DNA of 64,000 bases from Sphingomonas sp. UV9 (GCF_004101245.1 NZ_SCIN01000001.1:634784-698783); one strand, 5' to 3'. Positions 8,851-18,612 are shown, counted from the stretch's first letter. The notes: a model not told the origin generated them from the sequence alone. Translations and numbers: made by a program.

Positions 8851-9660
8851 TCAATCCTCGCGCTGCACCACGACATCGACGTCCAGCTCTTCGCCACCCT
8901 CGCCCAGCCGCGACCCCGCAACCGGGGCCGCTCCCGCTGCATCGAGCGCCATCGCCACGCGGACGTAATGCTCCTCGGGCGACATGCCGGTGCACGGGTC
9001 GAACCCGATCCACCCCAACCCGTCGACATACGCCTCGGCCCAGCCATGCGGCGTCGGGAAGTGGACGACCTCGTGATCATTGTGATGATAGCCCGACACG
9101 TATCGCGCCGGCGCCCCAAGCGACCGTGCGGCGACCGCGAACATCTGCGCCATGTCGCGCGGCGTCGCGGTCTCCTTGGTGAACGCGCCCGCTGCCGTCA
9201 GCCCCGGCGCCGGCCGCCCCGCATCGAACGTGAACCGCCCGTGAAACGCCCGGTTGAGGCGGTGCAGCGCCCCGACCCGATCACGTGCGCCGACCGCCGC
9301 GTCGGCCGCGAACGCGGCAATCGCCGGATCGAACGCGGTCGCCTCGGTCGAGCGCAGGTACAGCGCCGGCGGCAACGTCTCGTGCACGCCGTGGAGCACA
9401 CCGTCCGAATGGCTGGTCAGCACCTCACCCTTTACTGTGATCTCGATCCCGTCGACCGGTCCTTCGGCGTACAGCATCGTTACCGCATTGCCGAAGCCGT
9501 CGCGCCCCGGCCGCAACCGCGCGTCGCAATCGACGTCGATCCGCCACGATGCGACCGTCTGGTCGTGCGTATTCTCGGGCGTCAGCCGTAGCATCTGCAC
9601 CAGCCGGCCTTGTGGCTGGGTGAAGCGGTAGATCGTGTGATGATCGATCGACAGCCGCAT
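8851..9660 (-). CDS. Transglutaminase-like protein, catalytic Cys replaced by Pro
   Basis: Bacterial transglutaminase-like fold of 269 aa: an N-terminal beta-domain beginning MRLSIDHHTIYRF and a core with ARSLGAPARYVSGY, HGWAEAYV and GWIGFDPC. In active relatives the core starts GVCQDFAH; here the aligned stretch is ATPRDMAQ at residues 165-172, so the Cys is Pro167 while the His (H205) and Asp (D221) of the triad remain. Thiol catalysis is therefore unlikely by this copy. It is the last gene of a three-gene operon (ATP-grasp, alpha-E, this gene) with a one-base overlap (TAATG). It may be a pseudo-enzyme partner or binding subunit; the role is unknown. Confidence 0.88.
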   Translation of the reverse strand: MRLSIDHHTIYRFTQPQGRLVQMLRLTPENTHDQTVASWRIDVDCDARLRPGRDGFGNAVTMLYAEGPVDGIEITVKGEVLTSHSDGVLHGVHETLPPALYLRSTEATAFDPAIAAFAADAAVGARDRVGALHRLNRAFHGRFTFDAGRPAPGLTAAGAFTKETATPRDMAQMFAVAARSLGAPARYVSGYHHNDHEVVHFPTPHGWAEAYVDGLGWIGFDPCTGMSPEEHYVRVAMALDAAGAAPVAGSRLGEGGEELDVDVVVQRED

Positions 9661-10595
9661 TATTGAAACTTGAACTGGCGGCCGATCGCGCTGTGGAGCA
9701 GCGCATTTTCGGCAATGAAGGCTTGCAGATACTGATGCAGACCGGAAGCGATAACCTCGCCCGATCGCGTCTTGGCCATTCGCGATGCGCGCATCCGTGC
9801 CATCCTGTCCGCCTCCCCATGGTTGCCCGTGCGCTTTGCCAGCAGATTGAGCACGTCAACCGTTTCCTCGACCGACGCCGCCAGACTGCGCGGCAATTCC
9901 GCGCGCGCCAGCAGCAGGTCGATCACATCGGCAGGACGCAGCCCCTCATTGTACAGCCAGCGGTAGGCGGTAACGGCGGAGACGGTCTGGAGAATCGTCG
10001 TCCACTGGTCGCGGTCGATCGCACCGCCGAGCCGTTCGCCTTCGGGCAACAAGATATGGTATTTAACGTCGAGCAGCCGCGCCGTGTTGTCCGCGCGCTC
10101 GACCGCCTGGCCTAGCCGGATGAACCACGTCGTCTGGTTGCGCAGCATCCGGTGCACCGCGCCCTCGAACCCGCGCGTCTCCGTTTTCACCGCCTCGACC
10201 AGGTTCATCTGGTCGGTCGTGCCGCGCGGCGTCGTCCGGTTCTCGAACAACAGCCATGCGCGGTTGATCGCGGTCCATGCCTCGCGGGTCAGCGCGGTGC
10301 GGACCGCTTTGGCATTGTTACGCGCCATGTCGAGGCAGCGGACGATCGATCCGGGATGGCTCGAGTCGAGCGTCAGAAAGCGCACGACCTGGGTCTGGGT
10401 CATCTCCGCACCCAGCGCCGCGAACGGTTCCTCGGTCTCGGTGACGGCGAGCGCCGACGCCCAAGCCGCCTCTCCTGCCGGCTGCGACGAAAGCACGTCG
10501 AGACGAACGGTGGCCTCGACCAATCTGGCGATAAAGTCGGCACGCTCGAAATAGCGACCCAACCAATAGAGCGACGATGCGGTACGCGATAGCAT
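9660..10595 (-). CDS. Alpha-E domain-containing protein
   Basis: A 311-aa alpha-helical protein of the alpha-E family, with the typical opening MLSRTASSLYWLGRYFERAD and several conserved Arg/Glu-rich helices (for example RLGQAVERADNTARLLD). The alpha-E domain is known from genomic context as a partner of circularly permuted ATP-grasp ligases and transglutaminases in predicted peptide-synthesis or peptide-modification systems; no biochemical activity is established. It overlaps both neighbours by one base (TGATG upstream, TAATG downstream), so the three products are probably made in fixed ratio. Confidence 0.92.
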   Translation of the reverse strand: MLSRTASSLYWLGRYFERADFIARLVEATVRLDVLSSQPAGEAAWASALAVTETEEPFAALGAEMTQTQVVRFLTLDSSHPGSIVRCLDMARNNAKAVRTALTREAWTAINRAWLLFENRTTPRGTTDQMNLVEAVKTETRGFEGAVHRMLRNQTTWFIRLGQAVERADNTARLLDVKYHILLPEGERLGGAIDRDQWTTILQTVSAVTAYRWLYNEGLRPADVIDLLLARAELPRSLAASVEETVDVLNLLAKRTGNHGEADRMARMRASRMAKTRSGEVIASGLHQYLQAFIAENALLHSAIGRQFKFQ

Positions 10596-12121
10596 CAGGT
10601 GTTCGCTCCTGGCGACGGCAGGATCGTACCCAGCGTTTGCGACATGCCGCCCATCGTCTGCGTCATCCCGCCCGCTCCCATCCGCTGCGACTGGTCCTTC
10701 ATGAGGACGAAACTATCCTTGGTCCCGCCGCCCTGGCTGGAGTTGACCACCAACGACCCTTCCTTGAGCGCGACGCGGGTGAGGCCGCCGGGCACGACCT
10801 GCACGCCCTTCGACCCGCTCAGCACGAACGGACGAAAATCGACGTGGCGCGGGCTGAGTCCACCATCGGCCATCGTCGGCACGGTCGACAGCGCCAGCGT
10901 CGGCTGCGCGATGTAGCGATGCGGCTCGGCGATCAGCGCGGCGCGGAAATCCTCGATCTCCTGTTTCGACGCGGTCGGGCCAACGAGCATGCCGTAACCG
11001 CCCGATCCGTCGACCAACTTCACGACCACGTCTTCGAGATTATCGAGCACGTACTTCAACGCCTGCGGCTCGCGGCAACGCCACGTCTCGACGTTGCGCA
11101 ACTTGCACTCGCCCCCTGAGTAGAACTTCACGATGTCGGGCATGTAGCTGTAGATCGCCTTGTCGTCGGCGATGCCATTGCCCGGCGCATTCATGATCGC
11201 GACGTTGCCGGCCGCATAGGCTGCGATCAGCCCCGGGACGCCGAGTGCTGAATCGGGGCGGAACACGAGCGGGTCGAGATAATCGTCGTCGATACGGCGA
11301 TAGATGACGTCGACCCTCACACGCCCGGCGATCGTCCGCATCCATACGATATCGTCATCGACCACCAGATCGGCCGCCTCAACGAGTTCGATCCCCATCG
11401 AGTCGGCGAGGAAACTGTGCTCGTAATAAGCCGAGTTATAGTGGCCGGGTGTGAGAAGCACGCAGGTTGGGTTCGAACCCGTACCGTGCGGCGCGACCGA
11501 CTTCATCGTCTCGAGCAGCAGATCCGGATAGCTGTCTACCGCCGCCACGCGAAATTCGCGGAACAGTTCGGGACACAGCCGGAGCATCGCCTCTCGGTTC
11601 TCGAGCATGTAGCTGACACCCGACGGTGTCCGCGCGTTGTCCTCGAGCACGAAGAAGTCGTCGGGGCCGGTGCGGACCAGATCGATACCGCAGATATGCG
11701 CCCAGACGCCGTGCGGCGGGCGGATACCCGCGATTTCGGGGCGGAACTGCGCGTTGCCGAGCACGAGATCCTCGGGGAGGATGCCCTCCTTCAGGATGCG
11801 ACGCTCGCCATAGATGTCGTTGAGAAACGCGTTGATCGCGTCGACCCGCTGGACCAGCCCTTCGGACAGCCGCGTCCATTCGTCATGCAAGAAAACGCGC
11901 GGGACGATGTCGAACGGAATAATCCGCTCGGCCGCCTCGTTCTCGCCATAGACCGCGAAGGTGATGCCAAGCTGCCGAAACGTCGTCTCGGCGGCTTCCT
12001 GCCGGCGACGCAATTCGGCGTCGGGCGTGTCCTCGATCCACGTGCCGAGAGCGGCCAGTTCGGGACGGGCGGTCGTATCGCCCGGAGTCCCCATGATTTC
12101 GTCGAACGCTTGTTTCCCCAT
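10595..12121 (-). CDS. Circularly permuted type 2 ATP-grasp protein
   Basis: A 508-aa predicted carboxylate-amine ligase of the circularly permuted ATP-grasp group. Conserved stretches include ICGIDLVRTGPDDFFVLEDN with the acidic metal-binding residues, PSGVSYMLENR, YRRIDDDYLDPL, NAPGNGIADDK and KLVDGSGGYGMLVGP. Start 12121 (MGKQAFDEIMG) has a GGGGGA stretch some 13 bases upstream; upstream in-frame starts exist. Family knowledge: such proteins with alpha-E and transglutaminase partners are predicted to build or ligate small peptides. The C-terminal tail after about residue 480 is Met/Gly/Gln-rich and probably flexible. Confidence 0.92.
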   Translation of the reverse strand: MGKQAFDEIMGTPGDTTARPELAALGTWIEDTPDAELRRRQEAAETTFRQLGITFAVYGENEAAERIIPFDIVPRVFLHDEWTRLSEGLVQRVDAINAFLNDIYGERRILKEGILPEDLVLGNAQFRPEIAGIRPPHGVWAHICGIDLVRTGPDDFFVLEDNARTPSGVSYMLENREAMLRLCPELFREFRVAAVDSYPDLLLETMKSVAPHGTGSNPTCVLLTPGHYNSAYYEHSFLADSMGIELVEAADLVVDDDIVWMRTIAGRVRVDVIYRRIDDDYLDPLVFRPDSALGVPGLIAAYAAGNVAIMNAPGNGIADDKAIYSYMPDIVKFYSGGECKLRNVETWRCREPQALKYVLDNLEDVVVKLVDGSGGYGMLVGPTASKQEIEDFRAALIAEPHRYIAQPTLALSTVPTMADGGLSPRHVDFRPFVLSGSKGVQVVPGGLTRVALKEGSLVVNSSQGGGTKDSFVLMKDQSQRMGAGGMTQTMGGMSQTLGTILPSPGANT

Positions 12122-12196
12122 CGAAATGGTCAATCCCCCATCAAGCGTTGCGGTTCCATGCTGCAACGCTTCGCTGCGCTGCACAAGGCCGGAATG

Positions 12197-14236
12197 TCAG
12201 GCACCCAAGCCTTCGAGCAACCCCGGCGTCAGGACTTGGGGAAGCACGGTCGGCTCGGCGGCGCCGGGCGCATAATAGAGGTACAGCGGCACGCCCGCCC
12301 GGTTGTGGGCCTGGATGAAGCGGCCCATCACCGGGTCGCCGTCGGTCCAGTCGCCGATCAAGGCCGCGACCTTGTTCTTGGCGAACGCGTCGCGCACGCC
12401 GGCCGTGTCGATCGCTGCCTTCTCGTTGACCTTGCACGTCAGGCACCAGTCGGCGGTGAAGTACACGAACACGGGGCGCTTTTCGGCACGCAGCGACGCG
12501 AGCTTTGCTTCGGTGAACGCCTCATCGCCAGTCGTCGCAACCTTCGCCGACGCCGGCGGCGCCTGCGCGATCAGCACCGCGCTGCCGACGAACACGACGA
12601 GCAGCAGGGCCTGCGCAACGACGCCGAACGCCTTGCCCTTGCGCTGCCGCGAGCCGCCGACCCAGAGTACCGCGCCGATCGCCAGCACCGCGACCAGCGC
12701 GAGCGTCAGCGTGTCCACCCCGGTCTGGCGCCCGAGTACCCAGCCGAGCGCAATCGCGGTCAGGAACATCGGTACCGACAGGATATGGCGGAACGTCTCC
12801 ATCCATACGCCGGGCTTCGGCAACCACCGCCGCCACGCGGGGATGAAGCCGATAGCCAAGAACGGCAGCGACAGCCCGATCCCCAGCCCACCGAACACGG
12901 CAAGCGCCGCCGGCCACGGCAGCACCAGCGCCGCACCGAGCGCCGCGCCCATGAACGGCCCGGTGCACGGCGTGGCGATGAACGCCGCCAGCGCACCGGT
13001 CGCGAAGGCACCACTCGCGCCGCTCTCGCCCGCAAAACGCGGGGTCGGGACCTCGAAAAGCCCAGCAAGGTTGAACGCGATCGCCGTGCTCAGAAGGAGC
13101 AGGACGACGATCGCCGCCGGATGCTGCAACTGGAATGCCCAGCCAACCGCGGAGCCACCGGCGCGCAGCGCGAGGATCGCCGCACCGAGCCCGAGGCATA
13201 CCAGCACGACGCCCGCAGTATAGGCCAGCGCCTCGCCCCGCGCGTCCTTCTCGCTCGCACCGCCCCGCGCGAGACTGAGTGCCTTGAGGCTGAGGATCGG
13301 GAACACGCACGGCATGATGTTGAGGATCAGCCCGCCCAGAACCGCGCCTGCGAACGCGATCAGCGCGGTCAGCCAGATGCTTTCGCTGGATGGCGACGCC
13401 GATCCACTATCGGCCACCACGCCGGGCGTTGCCGAGACGCCGAGCCCCTGCCCCTCGCCGATCCGCAGCACGCCCTCGATCGGCCCGCCGGCCTTCGCAT
13501 TAGCCGCGACCTTGGTCGTGATCGTCAGCCGATCGCCGTCGCGCGTCACGCTCTGCGCCGCGCCATTCTCGATCATGCCGGTCGTGACCGGGAAGAAATA
13601 CGCCTTGTCGACCTTGGCACCCGCCGGGAACGGCACCGCGATCCGCATCATGCCGTTGCTCGCAGCGTAGGTCGCGCCGGCATCGAGCGGCTTGGGGATC
13701 GCCTGTCGCCACCCGGCGAACGCGGCGACCTGCGACGGGGTGCCGTCACCGATCGTCAGATCGAGCGAGAGCGCCTGTTCCTCGGGCACGCAGATCGTCG
13801 CCGAGCACACCAGATAGCTCGTCTTCAACCGGATCGGGAATTTCGTCCCCGCCGCCAGCCCCGCCGGGATCTGGATCGTCACGAGCGGCGCATAGGGCGC
13901 CTCGTAGACATAGTTCATGAGGCCGGCGATCAGCAGCGTCGTCGGCACCGGCCATTCGGGCTCGCCCGCCTTCGCGCCCGCCGGCAAGGTCCAGTCGAAC
14001 GTCGCGGGGAATCCTGCATCGCCGGGATTGCGCCAATAGCCGTGCCAGCCCTTTTCGGGCGTCGTCGCCAGCGCGAGCGTCAGCGGCGCGCCGGCCTTGG
14101 GGGAATCGCTTTCCGCAACGAGGCGCATCGAGAGATGCTGACTCGATCCATTCAGCGATTCCGCCGAGGCCGGGTTTGCGATGGGCAGGCCAAATGCCAG
14201 CAACAGCGTCATAAAGACGCAACGTAAACTGCGCAT
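12197..14236 (-). CDS. DsbD/ScsB-like thiol:disulfide interchange protein
   Basis: A 679-aa inner-membrane protein predicted to move electrons from cytosolic thioredoxin to periplasmic thiols. From the N-terminus: signal peptide (MRSLRCVFMTLLLAFGLPI.. to PASA), a periplasmic beta-domain with CSATICVPEEQ, a region of about eight membrane segments with the NIMPCVFPILSLK redox Cys, and a C-terminal thioredoxin domain with FTADWCLTCKVNE (CxxC). Start 14236 was preferred; an in-frame ATG at 14257 adds seven residues. It diverges from the phosphatase gene across about 110 bases. The ATP-grasp gene begins 75 bases downstream on the same strand. Confidence 0.9.
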   Translation of the reverse strand: MRSLRCVFMTLLLAFGLPIANPASAESLNGSSQHLSMRLVAESDSPKAGAPLTLALATTPEKGWHGYWRNPGDAGFPATFDWTLPAGAKAGEPEWPVPTTLLIAGLMNYVYEAPYAPLVTIQIPAGLAAGTKFPIRLKTSYLVCSATICVPEEQALSLDLTIGDGTPSQVAAFAGWRQAIPKPLDAGATYAASNGMMRIAVPFPAGAKVDKAYFFPVTTGMIENGAAQSVTRDGDRLTITTKVAANAKAGGPIEGVLRIGEGQGLGVSATPGVVADSGSASPSSESIWLTALIAFAGAVLGGLILNIMPCVFPILSLKALSLARGGASEKDARGEALAYTAGVVLVCLGLGAAILALRAGGSAVGWAFQLQHPAAIVVLLLLSTAIAFNLAGLFEVPTPRFAGESGASGAFATGALAAFIATPCTGPFMGAALGAALVLPWPAALAVFGGLGIGLSLPFLAIGFIPAWRRWLPKPGVWMETFRHILSVPMFLTAIALGWVLGRQTGVDTLTLALVAVLAIGAVLWVGGSRQRKGKAFGVVAQALLLVVFVGSAVLIAQAPPASAKVATTGDEAFTEAKLASLRAEKRPVFVYFTADWCLTCKVNEKAAIDTAGVRDAFAKNKVAALIGDWTDGDPVMGRFIQAHNRAGVPLYLYYAPGAAEPTVLPQVLTPGLLEGLGA

Positions 14237-14345
14237 GGCGATCCTTGTGTCGTTCATCGCCCGCAGCCATAGCCGGGCCGACGCCGCATTGCATCTCAAA
14301 GCCGCGCCGCCCGACGTTCGGCCGCCGCTTGGTAAAGGACTGTTC

Positions 14346-15986
14346 GTGAAAGCACTTATCGCCGCACTGCTTCTGAGCTCGGCCGCATCGGTATCCGCCC
14401 AGACGGCACCGGCGCCCGCTACGCCCCCCGTTGCAGCGCCGACGACTCCGCCGAAACTGATCGTCGCGATCTCGGTCGACCAGTTCGCCGCCGATCTGTT
14501 CCAGCAATATCGCAATCATTATACCGGCGGCTTCACCCGGCTGCTGAACGGCGCGGTGTTCCCGAGCGGCTATCAGAGCCATGCCGCGACCGAAACGTGC
14601 CCCGGCCACTCGACGATCCTGACCGGCATGCGGCCTGCGCATACCGGCATCATCGCCAACAACTGGATCGACCAGCGCGCCGGACGGCCCGACAAGATTG
14701 TCTATTGCTCGGAGGACGAGCGCGTCGCGGGCAGCACGCACGACAGCTACACCGTGTCGGACATGCATCTGAAGGTGCCGACGCTGGGCGAGATGATGAA
14801 GGCGCGCGATCCGCGGACGCGCTCGGTCTCGGTCGCGGGCAAGGATCGCGCGGCGGTGATGATGGGCGGCCACAAGGTCGACGAGCTCTGGTGGTGGGAC
14901 GGCAAGACCTATGTCTCCTATGCGGGCCGCGCGGTGCCGCCGGCGGTGCAGCGCACGCGCGACGCGGTCGCCGCGCTGATCGCCAAGCCACAGGAAGCGC
15001 TGCCGCTGCCCGGCTATTGCGCGGGCGTGAACCATCCGATCGTGATCGCGGGCAAGACCTACGGCCAGGGCCGCTTCGAGCGCGCGGCGGGCGACGCCAA
15101 GGGCTTCCGCGTTTCGCCGGCGTCGGATGCGGCGGTGTTCGCGATGGCGGCGGCGCTTGTCCAGGACATGAAGCTCGGCAAGGGGCCGCAGACCGACATC
15201 ATCGATATCGGCGCGTCGGCGACCGACTATATCGGCCACACCTACGGCACGCAGGGATCCGAGATGTGCATCCAGATGGCTGAGCTCGACAAGACGCTCG
15301 GCGATTTCTTCAACGTGATGGACGAGACCGGCGTCGACTACGAAGTCGTGCTGACCGCGGATCACGGCGCGCACGACGCGACCGAACGCCAGCAGCAGCG
15401 CGCGATGCCGATGGAGGCGCATATGGACGAGAATGTGCTCGCCAAGCAGGTCGGCACGGCCATCGCCAAGGATCTCGGGCTCTCGGGTAGCGTCCTGCTC
15501 GGGACCGAGGGCGACGTCTACATCGACGACACGCTGCCGGAAAAGACCCGCGCGAAAGTGCTTGCCGAGGCACTGCGCCGCTATCGCGCGCTGCCGCAGA
15601 TCGCGGGTGCCTATTCGGCAGCCGAGATCATGGCAATGCCGATGGCCAAGAGCCCGCCCGAGACCTGGACGCTGATCGAGCGCGCCCGCGCGTCGTTCTA
15701 TCCCGAGCGGTCGGGCCAACTGGTGGTGCTGCTCAAGCCGCGCGTGACGACGATCGTGTCGCCGGCGGGCGGCTATGTCGAGACACATGGCTCGCCGTGG
15801 GATTACGATCGCCGCGTGCCGATCCTGTTCTGGCGCAAGGGGATGTCGGGGTTCGAACAGCCATTGTCGGTGGAGACTGTGGATATCGTGCCGACCTTGG
15901 CGGCGACGATCGGGTTGCCGGTATCAGGACTGGACGGGCGGTGTCTCGACTTGGATCCAAGTACTGCGAGCACCTGTCCAAGCTGA
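14346..15986 (+). CDS. PhoK/PafA-type alkaline phosphatase, exported
   Basis: Metal-dependent phosphate monoesterase of the alkaline phosphatase superfamily, 546 aa. The GTG start at 14346 follows AAAGGAC and gives a signal peptide ending SAASVSAQ, so it acts in the periplasm or outside. Catalytic landmarks match the PafA and Sphingomonas PhoK group: the Thr nucleophile in ATETCPGHSTILTG, the Asn in GIIANNWID, and the Lys-x-Arg pair in SVAGKDRAAVMMGG, which distinguishes these monoesterases from NPP diesterases; metal ligands are visible in IDIGASATDYIGH and TADHGAHD. It releases phosphate from organic phosphates. No Pho box could be recognised with confidence upstream. Confidence 0.92.
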   Translation: MKALIAALLLSSAASVSAQTAPAPATPPVAAPTTPPKLIVAISVDQFAADLFQQYRNHYTGGFTRLLNGAVFPSGYQSHAATETCPGHSTILTGMRPAHTGIIANNWIDQRAGRPDKIVYCSEDERVAGSTHDSYTVSDMHLKVPTLGEMMKARDPRTRSVSVAGKDRAAVMMGGHKVDELWWWDGKTYVSYAGRAVPPAVQRTRDAVAALIAKPQEALPLPGYCAGVNHPIVIAGKTYGQGRFERAAGDAKGFRVSPASDAAVFAMAAALVQDMKLGKGPQTDIIDIGASATDYIGHTYGTQGSEMCIQMAELDKTLGDFFNVMDETGVDYEVVLTADHGAHDATERQQQRAMPMEAHMDENVLAKQVGTAIAKDLGLSGSVLLGTEGDVYIDDTLPEKTRAKVLAEALRRYRALPQIAGAYSAAEIMAMPMAKSPPETWTLIERARASFYPERSGQLVVLLKPRVTTIVSPAGGYVETHGSPWDYDRRVPILFWRKGMSGFEQPLSVETVDIVPTLAATIGLPVSGLDGRCLDLDPSTASTCPS

Positions 15987-16095
15987 GTTCGGGCCGCACT
16001 GTTCCGGAGAACACCCTTCCACCGTCATCCTGCGAACGCTGGGGGTGACGGCGGAAGGTAGGAACGCCGCTCGAACGCCGCCCCCCCCTTACCGA

Positions 16096-17016
16096 TCACC
16101 GCGTCTCGAACGCCCTCAACCCAGCCCCAAGCCGGTTCGCGCCGATCGCCAGCTTGTCGTGGCTGTAATCCGCGACGAATGCGGGGCTGGTCGTATCACC
16201 CGGTGATAGCCGCGCATCGTTCGCCTCGATCCGCAATCCGGTAGAACGATACGTCTTTGCCTCAGCGGCGACGACGATCAGCCCGCTATGGTTCTCCTTG
16301 TGTGTCCCCTGCACGAACGTGTTGCGTGCGATCAGGCCGGTGCCGCCGTCGGACAGGTCGATCATGTAGTTGCTCTTGCGCCCGCCCGTATCGTCGAAGC
16401 TGTTGTCCGTGATCGTGACGACCGGGCTGCGCACCTTGACGTAATGCCCGCCGGTACCGCGCTCGAACCGCGAATTGGTCACCGTCACGTTGCCGTCGTT
16501 GGCGAGGTAGATCGCATGCGAACAGCCCGGCGACACGTCGCACTGGCCGAGCCCGGAAAAGGTCGAGCGATCGATCGTGATCCGCTTGGTCGTGGGTCCG
16601 CCGCCCAAAATACCTTCCTGGCTGTTCAGGAACATCGAGTTCGTCACCGCGAGGTTGCCCATCTCGATCCGGATCCCCGCGCCATTGCCGTCGCCGACGC
16701 TGTAGCCACGGAAGACGATGCCATCGACCGCCGAGCCGAGCCCGCGCAGGACGAACGCCGCCTTGCCCTCGCACGCGACGCTCTCGAAGATCGCGGTGCC
16801 CGGTTGCACCGCCTTGAACGTGATATGCCCGCCTGCCTGCACCGCGCATTGCCGGTAGGTGCCCGGCGCGATCAGAATCGTCGCCGTCCCCTGCTGGATC
16901 GACGACACCGCCTCCTGCAGCGAACTGAACCCGCGGCCGTTGACGGTGAAGGGCGCAGTGGTCTGTGCCAGCGACGGTACGGACAGCAGCGTCAGCGCAA
17001 GCAACGATCGTTTCAT
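16096..17016 (-). CDS. Exported right-handed parallel beta-helix protein
   Basis: A 306-aa protein with a signal peptide (MKRSLLALTLLSVPSLAQ) and repeated NS/ND-rich short strands (VTNSMFLNSQEGILGGG, VTVTNSRFERG, VTITDNSFDDTGG) typical of pectate-lyase-like beta-helices. The start at 17016 is preceded by GAGGGGA. Such folds bind or cleave carbohydrates, but no catalytic signature is recognised, so no substrate is proposed. It diverges from the antiporter gene across 244 bases that contain no other gene. Confidence 0.85.
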   Translation of the reverse strand: MKRSLLALTLLSVPSLAQTTAPFTVNGRGFSSLQEAVSSIQQGTATILIAPGTYRQCAVQAGGHITFKAVQPGTAIFESVACEGKAAFVLRGLGSAVDGIVFRGYSVGDGNGAGIRIEMGNLAVTNSMFLNSQEGILGGGPTTKRITIDRSTFSGLGQCDVSPGCSHAIYLANDGNVTVTNSRFERGTGGHYVKVRSPVVTITDNSFDDTGGRKSNYMIDLSDGGTGLIARNTFVQGTHKENHSGLIVVAAEAKTYRSTGLRIEANDARLSPGDTTSPAFVADYSHDKLAIGANRLGAGLRAFETR

Positions 17017-17260
17017 GATAAATCCCCTCGCGGTGTCGGTGCGTGCGCACCGCAGGCCCCGTGTCGCTTGCGAATACCATCGCTGGCCGGCGCTCCCAAC
17101 GGTCCCCGGCACGGTGCCTGTCCCGGAATGGCGCAAGGGCGGCGGATCGATCACCCACTCCAGCCGGGCAGCATCGTATATTGCCGCATATCGCGGCGCG
17201 GCATAATACCGCTATCGCAACGAAGCCGGCGGGGGGACCGATCGGCGCCGGGGGGATCAC

Positions 17261-18469
17261 ATGCACGCCATGACGCCGACGGAGGTCTTCCTCCTTGCGA
17301 TGCTCGTTATCTTCACGGTGCCGTATCTGGTGTGGCGGCTGGGGCGGACCGATTACTGGGCACCGCTAGTGGTAGTGCAGATCGTCGGCGGCATCCTGCT
17401 CGGGCCGGGCGTGCTCGGGGCGGCGTATCCCGCCTATTATGCGACGATCTTCACGCCAGCGACGATGGGATCGCTCAACGGCATCGCGTGGTGGGCGGTG
17501 ATGATGTTCGTGTGGGTCGCCGGCATCGAACTCGACCTCGGCGAGGCATGGAAGCGGCGCGGCGAAACCGGCGTCACCGCAGGGCTAGCGCTAGCGGTTC
17601 CGCTGGTCGCCGGGAGCGTCGCCGCGGCGCTGATGTTGCGCTACCCCGGTTGGCGCGGACCGGACGGCGCGACGTGGCAGGTGGTGCTCGGCATCGGCAT
17701 GGCCTGCGCCGTCACCGCGCTCCCCATCCTGGTGCTGTTCCTCGAAAAGCTCGACGTGCTGCGCGAGCCGATCGGCCAGCGCATTCTTCGCTATGCCAGC
17801 CTCGACGACATCGCGATCTGGGGCGTGCTCGCGCTGATCCTGCTCGATTGGGAGCGCGTCGGGCGGCAGGGCGGCTTCCTCGTCGGTTTCGCGATCGCAA
17901 CGCTGTTTGTGCGCCGGTTGATGGCGCGGATCGAGGAGCGCGACCGCTGGTATGCGAGCCTCATCTGGCTGGCCGGATGCGGGTTCGCCGCGGACTGGGC
18001 GGGGCTGCACTTCATGGTCGGCGCGTTCCTGTCGGGTGCGGTGCTCGATGCGAAATGGTTCACGACCGCGAAAATGGACCAGTTTCGCCACTTCGTGCTG
18101 CTTGCGGTGATGCCGGTGTTCTTCCTGTCGACGGGGCTGAAGACGCAGTGGGCGGTCGGCGGGTTCGCCGTTTTCGGGGCTGCAGCGTTGCTGCTGGTCG
18201 CGTCGGTCGGCGGTAAGCTCGCGGGCGTTCACGCTGCCGGGCGGATCCTGAAGTGGCGTCCGGGCGAGGCGTCGGCGATCGGCTGGCTGCTCCAGACCAA
18301 GGCGCTGATCATGATCATCTTCGTCAACATCCTGCTGGATAAGAAGATCATCACCAACGAGACCTTCACCGCGCTGTTGTTGATGGCGCTGGCGAGCACG
18401 ATGCTGACCGTGCCGATGGTCGCACCGAAGCTGAAGAAGCTGGCGGCGCTGCTCGGGAAGAGCGGCTGA
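17261..18469 (+). CDS. Cation:proton antiporter, CPA2 family
   Basis: A 402-aa inner-membrane protein with about twelve hydrophobic segments in the Na+/H+ exchanger fold (KefB/NapA-like). Conserved features are VVVQIVGGILLGPGVLG near residue 45, WVAGIELDLGEAWKRRG, and the SLDDIAIWG segment carrying the Asp-Asp ion-binding pair. It should exchange Na+ or K+ for protons. No C-terminal TrkA-N/C regulatory domain is present. A GGGGGGA Shine-Dalgarno precedes ATG 17261; an alternative ATG lies at 17270. Confidence 0.9.
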   Translation: MHAMTPTEVFLLAMLVIFTVPYLVWRLGRTDYWAPLVVVQIVGGILLGPGVLGAAYPAYYATIFTPATMGSLNGIAWWAVMMFVWVAGIELDLGEAWKRRGETGVTAGLALAVPLVAGSVAAALMLRYPGWRGPDGATWQVVLGIGMACAVTALPILVLFLEKLDVLREPIGQRILRYASLDDIAIWGVLALILLDWERVGRQGGFLVGFAIATLFVRRLMARIEERDRWYASLIWLAGCGFAADWAGLHFMVGAFLSGAVLDAKWFTTAKMDQFRHFVLLAVMPVFFLSTGLKTQWAVGGFAVFGAAALLLVASVGGKLAGVHAAGRILKWRPGEASAIGWLLQTKALIMIIFVNILLDKKIITNETFTALLLMALASTMLTVPMVAPKLKKLAALLGKSG

Positions 18470-18482
18470 TCCCCCTCCCGCG

Positions 18483-18608
18483 ATCCTCCCCCGCCAGGGG
18501 GAGGTGGCTGGCGCTTGCCAGACGGAGGGGGAGGATAGGTATTAACCGGTGTTCCGCGCCCTCCCCCTCCGTCGCCTTCGGCGCCACCTCCCCCTGGCGG
18601 GGGAGGAT
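18483..18608. repeat. Intergenic inverted repeat, family C (CCTCCCCCGCCAGGGGGAGG)
   Basis: Two arms, 18483-18537 and 18559-18608, are inverted near-copies built from ATCCTCCCCCGCCAGGGGGA and CAGACGGAGGGGGAGG. Related copies are at 23061-23090, 36245-36369 and 56344-56396. It lies between the convergent antiporter and pspF genes. No transposase is nearby; it is a dispersed palindromic element that may also act as a transcript end. Confidence 0.85.
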
Positions 18609-18612
18609 TGCC

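Noticed and set aside
11417..14227. 936-codon plus-strand open frame opposite the ATP-grasp and dsbD genes
   Set aside because: Antisense shadow: extremely Arg/His/Asp-rich composition, no ribosome-binding site, and both minus-strand genes beneath it have clear families.
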